DNA from: PLA5 sp040901705
GTDB lineage: Bacteria; Planctomycetota; Planctomycetia; Pirellulales; PLA5
Length of the DNA stretch: 48,264 bases
Reading direction: 5' to 3'
Assembly: GCA_040901705.1 (NCBI GenBank)
Contig: JBBDYI010000039.1
Coordinates: 1 to 48,264, forward strand
The number at the start of each line of letters is the position of its first letter. Position 1 is the first letter of the stretch. Both the position numbers and the translations under genes were made by a program. Below, in pieces: positions 26,294 through 35,025 of the stretch. A model generated the notes under the pieces. That model searched no databases, had not been told where the DNA came from, and saw only the letters and a program-made list of their open reading frames with translations.

Positions 26294-27061
26294 ATGTCCC
26301 CTTTCGAACGAACCGCCCGACGCGCCGCCCTCAGAATTGCTCGTAGAACCGCCGGCTGTGCGCTGGGAATCGCGTTTGCCGGTGCAGTGACGTGGCCGGC
26401 TGTCGGCCAGCAACCGGGGTTGATTCAATCGCGGTCGACGCAATCGACGATGGCCCAGCCGACGATGGCCCAATCTGGCCTCGAGCGTCCGCCCGCGCCG
26501 TACCTGACGCTCGACAACATCTCTCCGTACTATCAGGAGCCGATCTTGCCGAGGAAGCTCAAGCTCCACGACGTCGTGACGGTCGTCGTCAAGGAGAGTT
26601 CTAACTACCTGGCCGAAGGCTCGGTCGATCGCCGCAAAAACGGACTTTACGATGCCGTGCTCAAGGATTGGGTCAAGCTGGCCAGCGGACTGACGCTCAA
26701 GCCGGCCGCGCAAGCCGACGGCGATCCCAAGGCCAGCGGCACGATTCAGCAGACGTACCGCACCGACAGCGAACTGGAGTTGCGCAGCCGGATCGAATTT
26801 CGCATCGCGGCCACCGTGGTCGACATTCGCCCGAACGGCAACCTTGTACTCGAAGCCCACAATACGTTTCGCCAAGACAACGAAGTTTACGACGCCTCGC
26901 TGTCCGGCATCATCCGGCCGGACGACGTGCTGCCGGACAACACGGTGCTCAGCGAAGACGTGGTCGAACTGAGCGTCTACAAGCGATCGAAGGGCCACGT
27001 CCGCGACGGATACCGCCGCGGCTGGCTGACCAAGGTGATCGATACGGTCAATCCGTTTTGA
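26294..27061 (+). CDS. flgH: Flagellar L-ring protein FlgH
   Basis: A 255-residue L-ring protein. The family core is evident: LKLHDVVTVVVKESSNYLAE, then LRSRIEFRIAATVVDIRPNG, NLVLEAHNTFRQDNEVYDAS and SGIIRPDDVLPDNTVLSEDV. The ATG at 26294 is followed by a basic, hydrophobic signal (AGCALGIAFAGAVTWPAVGQ). Classical FlgH is an outer-membrane lipoprotein; here no cysteine follows the signal, so it seems to use a non-lipidated route. It is followed 68 bases later by flgI. Confidence 0.9.
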   Translation: MSPFERTARRAALRIARRTAGCALGIAFAGAVTWPAVGQQPGLIQSRSTQSTMAQPTMAQSGLERPPAPYLTLDNISPYYQEPILPRKLKLHDVVTVVVKESSNYLAEGSVDRRKNGLYDAVLKDWVKLASGLTLKPAAQADGDPKASGTIQQTYRTDSELELRSRIEFRIAATVVDIRPNGNLVLEAHNTFRQDNEVYDASLSGIIRPDDVLPDNTVLSEDVVELSVYKRSKGHVRDGYRRGWLTKVIDTVNPF

Positions 27062-27129
27062 ACGGAGTCGAAGGTCGGAGGTCAGGGGACAAAGGCAGAG
27101 TACAGAGGACATAAGGCAAGGAGTTCGTC

Positions 27130-28239
27130 ATGCGGTGCAAGTTTGTCATTCGTGCTCTCGCGGCAATCGTGGCAGTGATGTCGATCGGATCGGCGGCCGA
27201 CGCGCGGATTCTCATCAAGAGCATCTGTCGCGTGAAGGGGATGGAGGACGTCACGCTTCAAGGCTTGGGGCTGGTCATGGGCCTCAAGGGGACCGGCGAT
27301 GGATCGGATGCTTTGCCGACAATTCGCGCCATGGCCCGCACGATGGAGCTGATGGGCATGCCGCTCACTCCGGCCAATGCCAAGGGCCAGGGCGGACTCC
27401 GCGAACTGAAGGACGCCAAGAACGTCGCCCTGGTGATGGTCACAGCTACCGTGCCGGCCGGGGCACAACGCGGCGACGTGCTCGATTGCCAGGTGAGCGC
27501 GCTCAGCGCCAAGAGCCTGGTCGGCGGCCGATTGTTCATGACGCCGCTGCTCGGACCCGACTTCAAGAGCCGCCGCGTGTTCGCGCTGGCCCAAGGTCAA
27601 TTGAATCTCGACGACGCCCAAAAGATGCCCGTCGCCGCTAAGGTGCATGGCGGAGTTCGCCTGGAGGAAACGTTTCCCGGCCCGGACTTCTCCAGCGGCA
27701 AGCTCGTGTTGATTCTCGACCGCGACCGGGCCGACTATCAGGTCGCGTCGGATATCGCAGAGTTGATCAACACGCAGGTGCTCGGCGCCGAAATCAACAA
27801 GGCCCGCGCAATCGACCACACGCAAATCGAAGTGCCGATCCCGCAGGTTTACCTCAAGCCACGCTCCGAAAACCAGTCGCCGGACCCGGTGTTCTTCGTA
27901 TCGCAAGTGCTCAGCCAGACGATTCCCGAGCCGGAAGTCGAAGCCCGCGTCGTCATCAACGAACGGGCGGGCAGCATCGTGGTCAGCGGCGACGTCGAAA
28001 TTGGCGCGGTCGTCGTGCAGCACAAAAACGTCGTGATCGAAGCCGGCACGATCGCCAATCGGTTTGTGGCGATCGATCCCGAGCGGCGGTCGTTGCAGCA
28101 ACAGCAGCCCGGCACGTCGCGATTGCAAGGTCTTCTCGAAGCGCTCAACGCCGTCCGAGTTCCGACCGAGGACATGATCGAGATTATCAAGGGCCTGGAC
28201 CGCGACGGAAAGCTCCATGCGCGGCTGATTATCGAATAG
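27130..28239 (+). CDS. flgI: Flagellar P-ring protein FlgI
   Basis: A 369-residue P-ring subunit with a signal peptide (FVIRALAAIVAVMSIGSAAD) and the highly conserved FlgI sequence: GLGLVMGLKGTGDG near residue 46, and TVPAGAQRGDVLDCQVSAL near 112, with ARVVINERAGSIVVSGDVEI later. Length equals the family norm. A strong ribosome site (AAGGAG at 27118-27123) precedes ATG 27130. The product forms the ring around the rod at the peptidoglycan layer, which agrees with planctomycetes having a Gram-negative style envelope. Confidence 0.94.
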   Translation: MRCKFVIRALAAIVAVMSIGSAADARILIKSICRVKGMEDVTLQGLGLVMGLKGTGDGSDALPTIRAMARTMELMGMPLTPANAKGQGGLRELKDAKNVALVMVTATVPAGAQRGDVLDCQVSALSAKSLVGGRLFMTPLLGPDFKSRRVFALAQGQLNLDDAQKMPVAAKVHGGVRLEETFPGPDFSSGKLVLILDRDRADYQVASDIAELINTQVLGAEINKARAIDHTQIEVPIPQVYLKPRSENQSPDPVFFVSQVLSQTIPEPEVEARVVINERAGSIVVSGDVEIGAVVVQHKNVVIEAGTIANRFVAIDPERRSLQQQQPGTSRLQGLLEALNAVRVPTEDMIEIIKGLDRDGKLHARLIIE

Positions 28240-28275
28240 ACCGTCGCCACGGCATCGAACGAATGGAGAGAGGAC

Positions 28276-28614
28276 ATGGACGTTGCTTCCATCGGATTTC
28301 ATAACGCGGAGTTGTCGCGCGGCGCGGCGGAATTGTCCTCAGCCGGAAACTCGGCCCAGCAGGCAAAGCAATCCAAAACGCGCGAGGCATTCGATTCGTT
28401 CGTCGGCGAAACCTTTTACGGTCAAATGCTCAAGGCGCTGCGGAGCACGGTCGATAAACCCGCCTACTTCCACGGCGGCCGGGCCGAAGAAGTGTTTCAA
28501 ACGCAACTCGATCAAATGCTCTCCGAAAACATGTCGAAGGCCAACGCCCATTCGTTCACCGGACCGATGTTCGAGCAGTTCCAATCCGGGCTGAACCAAC
28601 TGCCACGAAAGTAA
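28276..28614 (+). CDS. flgJ: Rod-binding protein FlgJ, N-terminal domain only
   Basis: A 112-residue protein equal to the rod-capping half of FlgJ: REAFDSFVGETFYGQMLKAL, then YFHGGRAEEVFQTQLDQMLS and GPMFEQFQSGL. The muramidase domain found in enterobacterial FlgJ is absent, as in many phyla, so peptidoglycan opening must be done by another enzyme. It lies 36 bases after flgI with a GAGAGGA ribosome site. A palindromic repeat begins 3 bases after its stop. Confidence 0.88.
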   Translation: MDVASIGFHNAELSRGAAELSSAGNSAQQAKQSKTREAFDSFVGETFYGQMLKALRSTVDKPAYFHGGRAEEVFQTQLDQMLSENMSKANAHSFTGPMFEQFQSGLNQLPRK

Positions 28615-28617
28615 GAA

Positions 28618-28691
28618 CTGTAGGAGACGAATCCTTTCGTCGATCGGGGCGTTAAGGTCGACGCTTCGGCGAAAGGATTCGCCTCCTACAG
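28618..28691. repeat. REP-like hairpin after flgJ
   Basis: The arms 28618-28642 (CTGTAGGAGACGAATCCTTT at the start) and 28667-28691 are inverted with 2 mismatches in 25, around a 24-base loop. It shares the tip CTGTAGG/CCTACAG with the other dispersed palindrome family in this window. It could act as an attenuator or mRNA stabiliser between flgJ and flgN. Confidence 0.85.
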
Positions 28692-28753
28692 ATTCCGGCT
28701 TTGGAATTAGTGCAATTCGTTTCGCCAATCGCCGCAACACGCGAGTCGCCACC

Positions 28754-29251
28754 ATGGAAGAATCGACTTCGATCGCCTGGGACACCGAACTGGCCGAGAT
28801 GCTCGGCGAACTTTCGGCCACTCAGGACGAACTGCTCGCGGTGCTCGGCGAAAAGCGACGTCGCATCGCCACCGGCGCGACAGACGGGTTGGATCAGATC
28901 CAACTACGCGAACAGCGCGTACTGGAGCGCCTCGAACAGTGCCACCAGCGGCGGTCGGCATTGCTCGAGCAGGCCGGCGCGGCGGGTTTGCCCAACGACA
29001 GCATCCGCTCGCTGGCGGCGTCGTTGCCGGATGATCAACGGGGCGATTTGGGAGATCGAGTCAAGACCGCGACGACGCGCATGAACTTGCTTCGCCACCA
29101 AAGCCTCGCCAACTGGGTGCTAGCACAGCGGGCGCTGGTACATCTTTCGCAGATGATAGAAATTATCGCGACTGGCGGACGCCTACAGCCGACTTATGGA
29201 GAAGGTGCGTCCTCGATGGCGACGGGCAATCTGATCGATCAAGCCGGCTGA
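28754..29251 (+). CDS. flgN: Flagellar export chaperone FlgN
   Basis: A 165-residue, almost fully helical protein in the position of FlgN, directly upstream of flgK and flgL, the substrates FlgN escorts to the type III export gate. Heptad-like segments such as ELAEMLGELSATQDELLAVL and LREQRVLERLEQCHQRRSAL match the family style; a conserved Gly-Arg-x-Tyr-like end (TGGRLQPTYGEGA) is typical of the FlgN C-terminus. Sequence identity in the family is low, so position carries part of the assignment. Confidence 0.8.
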   Translation: MEESTSIAWDTELAEMLGELSATQDELLAVLGEKRRRIATGATDGLDQIQLREQRVLERLEQCHQRRSALLEQAGAAGLPNDSIRSLAASLPDDQRGDLGDRVKTATTRMNLLRHQSLANWVLAQRALVHLSQMIEIIATGGRLQPTYGEGASSMATGNLIDQAG

Positions 29252-29319
29252 GGGCCGGCGAGGCCATCGACGAAGTTTCGACGCCGAGCGCACCGAACCT
29301 CATTGTCGTCGGTGCAAGT

Positions 29320-31017
29320 ATGTCGTTATTCTCCGCGTTGCAACTGGGAAACAACGCCTTGCAGGCCCAGCAGATCGGCCTGCAAGTCACCGGGCAGAAT
29401 ATCGCCAACGCCAACACGCCCGGCTACATCCGCGAAGACGTCGTCTTCACGCCGGCCCCGACGCAACGGATCGGCGGCTTGCTGCTCGGCTTGGGCGTCG
29501 AAGTCACGGCGATCATTCAGAAGATCGATAAGTTCGTCGAGGAACGCCTCCGCGGCGCGACGAGCGATCGGGCCGGCAACGACGTTCGCGAGCAAACTTT
29601 TTTGCAGCTTGAATCGGTCGTCGGCGAACTTTCCGACACCGACCTGAGCACGGCGATCGACAACTTCTTCGGCTCGATCCACGAAGTGCTCAACCAGCCC
29701 GACAGCGTTTCGGTGCGGAATCTCGCGGTGCTGCAGGGCGAGACGCTGGCCGGACAGTTGCAGCGTCTCAACGACCGCATCCTGACGATCCGCAACGATC
29801 TCAACAAGCAAGTCGGCCAGCACGCCTCTGACATCAACCGGCTTACCGACACGATCGCCAAGCTGAACATCAAGATCGCCGCGACCGAAGGCGGCGACAC
29901 CACTGCCAGCGACGCAGTCGGCCTGCGCGATCAGCGCAACCTAGCGCTCTCCAGCCTGGCCGAACTGGTCGACTTCCGTTCCAGCGAACAAGTCGACGGC
30001 ACGGTCACCGTGTTCGTCGGCGGCGATTACCTGGTGTTCCAGGGCCAGCATCGCGACGTCAAAGTCCGCCAGGAGTCGATCGACGGTTTGCTGACGACGT
30101 CGATTGACCTGACCGACTCGAACTCACCGTTGGAATTTTCCAGCGGCAAAATCGCCGGCTTGATCGACGCCCGCGACATCATCACCGGCGAGTACCTGGA
30201 AGACCTCAACAGTTTTACGTCGACGCTGGTGTTCGAGTTCAACAAATTGTTCTCGTCGGGTCAGGGCCTCAAGGGCTATAAGGAGTTGACCAGCGAGTTC
30301 GCCATCAACAATCCGAACGCGGCGCTCGACGCGGCCGGGCTGACGTTCACTCCGGTCAACGGCGCGTTCCAAATCCAAGCCTTCAATCGCCAGACCGGCC
30401 TGACCAAGAACTACGACATTACGGTCGACCTCAACGGACTCGACCAGGACACGTCGCTCGCCAATCTGGCCGCCCAAATCGACGCCGCCGACGGAGTGTC
30501 GGCCCAAGTCACCGCCGCGGGCCGCTTGAAGATCACCAGCGAGTCGGCCGACATCGAATTCGCGTTCGCCGACGACACGTCGGGCGTGCTGGCCGCGCTG
30601 GGAGTCAACACGTTCTTCTCCGGCACGTCGGCGGTCAACGTCGGCGTCAGCAAGACGATTTCCAAGAACCCGGCGCTGTTTTCCGCCAGCGACGACGGAA
30701 TTGGCGGCGGCACCGGATTGGCGATCAAGCTGGCCGGCTTTCTCGATCGCCCCCTCGAATCGGCCGGCGGCGAGACGCTCACCACGCTGTACGACAGCAT
30801 GACCAGCAAGACGACGCAGGCGGCCGCCGTCTCTCGCGGCGTCGCCGAAGGAGCGCGGGTGTTCGAGGAGACGTTGCGCGGTCAGCAACTCGGCGTGAGC
30901 GGGGTGAGTATCGACGAAGAGGCTGTCAAGCTGATCACGTATCAACGCGCCTATCAGGCGATGGCGAAGTTCATTCGCGCGGTCGCCGACCTGTTGGACA
31001 TTTTGGTGAATCTGTAA
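29320..31017 (+). CDS. flgK: Hook-associated protein 1, FlgK
   Basis: A 565-residue hook-filament junction protein. The N-terminal axial motif (ALQLGNNALQAQQIGLQVTG, then QNIANANTPGYIREDV) and C-terminal coiled end (SGVSIDEEAVKLITYQRAYQ, then AMAKFIRAVADLLDILVNL) are typical. In between is a helical DLSTAIDNFFGSIHEVLNQP segment and a variable surface domain (residues about 320-480). Its TAA overlaps the flgL ATG by one base, so the two junction proteins are translationally coupled. Confidence 0.93.
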   Translation: MSLFSALQLGNNALQAQQIGLQVTGQNIANANTPGYIREDVVFTPAPTQRIGGLLLGLGVEVTAIIQKIDKFVEERLRGATSDRAGNDVREQTFLQLESVVGELSDTDLSTAIDNFFGSIHEVLNQPDSVSVRNLAVLQGETLAGQLQRLNDRILTIRNDLNKQVGQHASDINRLTDTIAKLNIKIAATEGGDTTASDAVGLRDQRNLALSSLAELVDFRSSEQVDGTVTVFVGGDYLVFQGQHRDVKVRQESIDGLLTTSIDLTDSNSPLEFSSGKIAGLIDARDIITGEYLEDLNSFTSTLVFEFNKLFSSGQGLKGYKELTSEFAINNPNAALDAAGLTFTPVNGAFQIQAFNRQTGLTKNYDITVDLNGLDQDTSLANLAAQIDAADGVSAQVTAAGRLKITSESADIEFAFADDTSGVLAALGVNTFFSGTSAVNVGVSKTISKNPALFSASDDGIGGGTGLAIKLAGFLDRPLESAGGETLTTLYDSMTSKTTQAAAVSRGVAEGARVFEETLRGQQLGVSGVSIDEEAVKLITYQRAYQAMAKFIRAVADLLDILVNL

Positions 31018-34000
31018 TGGCGATCAGTCCCGTACCAACCACGCGCGTAAGCGACCTGCTGACTCGGCAGCGCCTGTTGGCGCAGGCGCAGATCGACCAG
31101 CAAGAGCTGTTTCGTCTTCAGTCGCAGATCAGCACGGGACAGCGGATTTCGCTCCCCAGCGAGGACGCTCCCGCCGCCGGCCGCGCGATCGAGTTGCAGC
31201 GGCTGATCGAACGCAAGGATCAGGCGATCAGCAATCTGACCACGAACAACTCTTACCTGGGGGCCACCGACCTTGCGCTGGCGAACGTCTCTAATCTGCT
31301 GACCAGTATCCGCGGAACCGCGCTCGGCTCGATCGGCGTGACGGCCGACGATTCGCAACGCGCCGCCGCCGCCATCGAAGTCCAGCGCGCGTTGCAGCAA
31401 CTCATCGACGTTGGCAATCAGAAATTCCGCGGCCGCTATCTTTTCGCCGGCACGGAGCTGACCAAGGCGCCCTTTGTGCTTGAGAGCAACAAATACGTGA
31501 GTTACGGCGGCAACGAGGGCGCGCTGTCGAGTTATGCCGACATCGACCTGTTATTCGAGTCGAACGTCAACGGCGATCGCGTGTTCGGCGCGTTCTCGCC
31601 GGAAGTCCGCGGCTCGGCCGATCTGAATCCGATTCTCACGTCAAAAACCCGGATGTCCGACCTCAACGCCGGCGAAGGCGTGCGGCTGGGGAGCATCGCG
31701 ATTACCGACGGCACGTACACCAGCGTCGTCGACCTGAGCAAGGCGTCGACCATCGGCGACGTCGTGGCGGCAATCGAAGCTCGCCCGCCCGGTTACGACG
31801 CCACGCCGCCTTCGACGCGCACGCTTCGCGTCGACCTAACGGCGACGGGGCTAGTGGTATCGCTCGACTCGGCCGGCGGCGGTGATTTGCGGATCCGCGA
31901 AATCGGCAACGGCTTCACCGCTCGCGATCTGGGCATCTTCGACAACGAAAACACCGGCACCGGCCCGATCGGCGGCACGGACCTCGACCCGCGGCTGCGG
32001 CTGACGACGCAACTGGCCAATTTGCTCGGCGTGCGGGCGTCGACGGTCGTCACGTCGGCCGGCCAGAACAACGACGTCATCGTCGAGGCGAAACTTCGCG
32101 GCCCGGACCAGAATGGGTTGACCGTGCAATTCGTCGACGACGATCTGGTCCGCGCCGGGCCGGGACTCGTCGCCGGCAGCGAAACGGTCGTCTACAGCGA
32201 CACCGCCATCGCCGCCCGCGCGTCGGTCGAATTCAGCTCCACCGCCAACAACGATATTCTGCTCACGGCGACCACGGCGGGTACGTCGCTCAACGACACG
32301 ACGATCGCGCTCGCCGTGCGAGCACCGGATGCCGGCGGCGTGTTGGTCAGTTACAACGCGGTCGCCAAGACCTATACGATTTCTGTCGAAGGCGGAGTTT
32401 CAACGGCCGACGACATCGTCAATGCAATCAACGCGGACGCCGGTTCGGGCGGAGTGTTCTCGGCCGCGCTCGACACGTCGCTCGACGCCACGAACGACGG
32501 CAGCTACGTGTTCCAGCCTGGCGACGTCAATCCGCTGGCAGGCAGCACCGGGCAATCGGGCGGCGCGGCCAACACGCTGTTCGTGTTCGTCCAGCGCGAC
32601 GCCACGACCGCGAATCAAGTCGTCGCCGCCATCAACAACGACCCGACCGCCAGCGCTTTGGTGACGGCTCGCGTCGATCCCAAGGACACCCGCGAGCTGG
32701 CCGAGCAAGGCACGGGCCGCGTCGCGACCAGCGCGAGCGGTATAACGGCCAACGGCGCCGGCATCGAGTTCGACCAAGATTCCGGGCTGCAAATCACCAA
32801 CGGCGGCCAGACCCACATCATTGACCTATCCAGCGCCGACACGATCGAGGACTTGCTGAATCTGCTCAACGGCTCCGACGCCGGCGTGGTCGCGCAACTC
32901 AACGCCTCGCGGACCGGCATCGACGTCCGTTCGCGGGTGAGCGGCGGCGACTTCGCCATTGGCGAAAACGGCGGTACGACGGCCACGGAACTTGGCCTCC
33001 GCTCGTACACCGAGGCCACGCGACTCGATGATTTCAACCACGGCCGCGGCGTAAACCGCAGCGCACCGACGCCATTTGTCGGCGGCGACGTCCGCATCCA
33101 TCGCAGCGACGGCGTGACGTTCGACGTCGATCTGTCCGGTGCCCGCGACGTTGGCGAAGTGCTCGACGCCATCAATAATCACGCCGACAACACCGGCGCG
33201 GGCCGAGTGGTCGCCCGCCTGGCCGAATTCGGCAACGGCATCGAACTGGTCGAGGATTCGGCCTCGACAACGGCGACGCTGGAAGTCGAACGCCTGAACC
33301 ATTCGTTCATCGGCTGGGACTTGGGGCTGATTCCCGAGGGTAGCGATATCAGCACGCTCTCGACCGCCGCGACGACTGCGTCGGCAACCGTCGCGCTCGT
33401 CACCGGGCAGAACGACGTGCAGTTGATCGCCGCGGCGGGCGGATCGCTAGCCGACGGCGTGACAGTCCGCCTCGTTTCGGCGGCGGCCAACAACGCCACG
33501 TTCGACGCCACGAACAAAGTGCTCACGGTCGAAGTCGCCGCCGGAGCGAACGTGTCGGACGTGTTCGGCGCGATCAACGGCGAAGGGACGTTCGCGGCGT
33601 CGCTGGCCAGCGGCGCAACGACGGCGCTTGGCGACGCGGTTACGACCACGGGTGACATCGGCGTCACGTCGGGCGGAACTTCGGCGGTGATCGCCACCGG
33701 CGACCGCAACCCGCGCGAAGTGGTCGGCGTGTTCAACGTCCTGGTGCGGCTCGCCGACGCGCTACGATCCAACGATGAACGCGAAATCGAGCGGATTCTC
33801 GCCCAACTCGACACCGCGTCCGAAAACGTCACGCTCTCGCGGGCCGACATCGGCGCGCGGCAACAGAGCCTCGACGCATTGAACCAACGCATCGACACCG
33901 AAGTGGTCGATCTCAAATCGGTGCTATCGAACGAAATCGAGGTCGATCTTACCGAAGCCATCTCGAACCTGGCCGGCAAGCAGGCCTCGTATCAAGCGTC

Positions 34001-34052
34001 GCTGCAAATGACGGCGCAAATCGTACGGCTGACGCTGCTCGATTATCTGTAG
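31017..34052 (+). CDS. flgL: Hook-associated protein 3, FlgL, with giant central insertion
   Basis: At 1011 residues it is about three times the usual FlgL. Residues 1-150 carry the FlgL/flagellin N-terminal coiled coil (SDLLTRQRLLAQAQIDQQEL, then ISTGQRISLPSEDAPAAGRA) and residues 900-1011 the C-terminal coil (ALRSNDEREIERILAQLDTA, then SYQASLQMTAQIVRLTLLDY). Between them lie two kinds of module: flagellin_IN-like units at about 215-310, 570-658 and 670-771, and a second unit with the pattern NDVxLxAxxxGxxxNGVTV at about 342-382, 402-528 and 788-892. They would be displayed on the outside of the hook-filament junction. It is the last gene of the operon; trmB converges on it. Confidence 0.92.
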   Translation: MAISPVPTTRVSDLLTRQRLLAQAQIDQQELFRLQSQISTGQRISLPSEDAPAAGRAIELQRLIERKDQAISNLTTNNSYLGATDLALANVSNLLTSIRGTALGSIGVTADDSQRAAAAIEVQRALQQLIDVGNQKFRGRYLFAGTELTKAPFVLESNKYVSYGGNEGALSSYADIDLLFESNVNGDRVFGAFSPEVRGSADLNPILTSKTRMSDLNAGEGVRLGSIAITDGTYTSVVDLSKASTIGDVVAAIEARPPGYDATPPSTRTLRVDLTATGLVVSLDSAGGGDLRIREIGNGFTARDLGIFDNENTGTGPIGGTDLDPRLRLTTQLANLLGVRASTVVTSAGQNNDVIVEAKLRGPDQNGLTVQFVDDDLVRAGPGLVAGSETVVYSDTAIAARASVEFSSTANNDILLTATTAGTSLNDTTIALAVRAPDAGGVLVSYNAVAKTYTISVEGGVSTADDIVNAINADAGSGGVFSAALDTSLDATNDGSYVFQPGDVNPLAGSTGQSGGAANTLFVFVQRDATTANQVVAAINNDPTASALVTARVDPKDTRELAEQGTGRVATSASGITANGAGIEFDQDSGLQITNGGQTHIIDLSSADTIEDLLNLLNGSDAGVVAQLNASRTGIDVRSRVSGGDFAIGENGGTTATELGLRSYTEATRLDDFNHGRGVNRSAPTPFVGGDVRIHRSDGVTFDVDLSGARDVGEVLDAINNHADNTGAGRVVARLAEFGNGIELVEDSASTTATLEVERLNHSFIGWDLGLIPEGSDISTLSTAATTASATVALVTGQNDVQLIAAAGGSLADGVTVRLVSAAANNATFDATNKVLTVEVAAGANVSDVFGAINGEGTFAASLASGATTALGDAVTTTGDIGVTSGGTSAVIATGDRNPREVVGVFNVLVRLADALRSNDEREIERILAQLDTASENVTLSRADIGARQQSLDALNQRIDTEVVDLKSVLSNEIEVDLTEAISNLAGKQASYQASLQMTAQIVRLTLLDYL

Positions 34053-34053
34053 G

Positions 34054-34701
34054 CTATAGGCTGTGCTTACGAAACTCGCTGCGGTATACGCTCTGGCCCG
34101 ACAACCGCGTGCGACGTTCGAAATGCGTGCGGTAGTCGAGATCGTGTTCGGCCGACCGCTCGGCGACGGACATCGGCCCGACGAGCTTCGTTTCCGCGGC
34201 GATCAATTCGAGCGCCGCGTGAAAGTAATCTTCGACGTCGGTCCAGAAGTGCAGCCTGCCGCCGTCGACCAGCGCGCGTTCGATATCGCGGACGAACGAC
34301 GGCCGAAAGACGCGGCGTTTGTGGTGCCGCTTCTTCCACCACGGATCGGGGAAATAGACGTGAACGGCCGCCAGCGATCGGTCGGGCACCCACTCGGCCA
34401 ATAGTCGCAGCGCATCGCCTTGCACGACGCGGACGTTGGAAAGTCCGCGCTTGGCGCACCGCGCCGCGACAAATTTGGCATATTTGCGATCGACCTCCGT
34501 GCCCAGGAAGTTTCGCTCGGGGTGGGCCGCTGCGGCGGTGGCCAGGAACAGCCCCTTGCCGCTGCCGATCTCCAACTCAAGCGGTGCTGCTCGGCCGAAC
34601 ACCGCCGTGGCGTCGAACGGCGGCGGCGTGTCGTCCAGCGAGCCCAGTACCGTCGACAGGTCGAGCGCGGGATCGATTTTTGGCAACGCGCGGCGGCCCA
34701 T
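34054..34701 (-). CDS. trmB: tRNA (guanine-N7-)-methyltransferase TrmB
   Basis: A 215-residue SAM-dependent enzyme that methylates G46 in the tRNA variable loop. The SAM motif is LELEIGSGKGLFL and the family signature is VYFPDPWWKKRHHKRR. The ATG at 34701 (MGRRALPKIDP) is preferred because an AAGGA ribosome site lies 8 bases before it; a longer TTG start at 34743 is possible. It stops 1 base after the convergent flgL stop codon. It is unrelated to flagella. Confidence 0.92.
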   Translation of the reverse strand: MGRRALPKIDPALDLSTVLGSLDDTPPPFDATAVFGRAAPLELEIGSGKGLFLATAAAAHPERNFLGTEVDRKYAKFVAARCAKRGLSNVRVVQGDALRLLAEWVPDRSLAAVHVYFPDPWWKKRHHKRRVFRPSFVRDIERALVDGGRLHFWTDVEDYFHAALELIAAETKLVGPMSVAERSAEHDLDYRTHFERRTRLSGQSVYRSEFRKHSL

Positions 34702-35025
34702 GCGGCTTCCTTGGAAAGGCGGATGCGGCGGCTTTTGTGCCAACAGGCGAGGGCTGGCAAAGCGGCCGAAATTGCGAGCAAATCAACAGCAGTGCGATTA
34801 TCCGCGGTGGGCCGCGGCGGGCCAAGGCCCGTCGTCCGTACTGGTTGGGGAGAAACGACGTTTCGCGCGTTCGATTCGTGGAATTTCGTCGCGGCGATGC
34901 GGATGTCCTTAACCATCTCGCCGCGGCAGGATAAACTTAACGACATCGCGCATCCGACGCTTGGCCTCGCGCGAAGATGCACGTCCAACTTAATCTCACG
35001 CGGCGCCAGACGGAAAGCGGGATCG

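Noticed and set aside
27082..28302. A 406-codon minus-strand frame opposite flgI
   Set aside because: Antisense shadow of flgI; His/Asp/Arg-rich, no homology.
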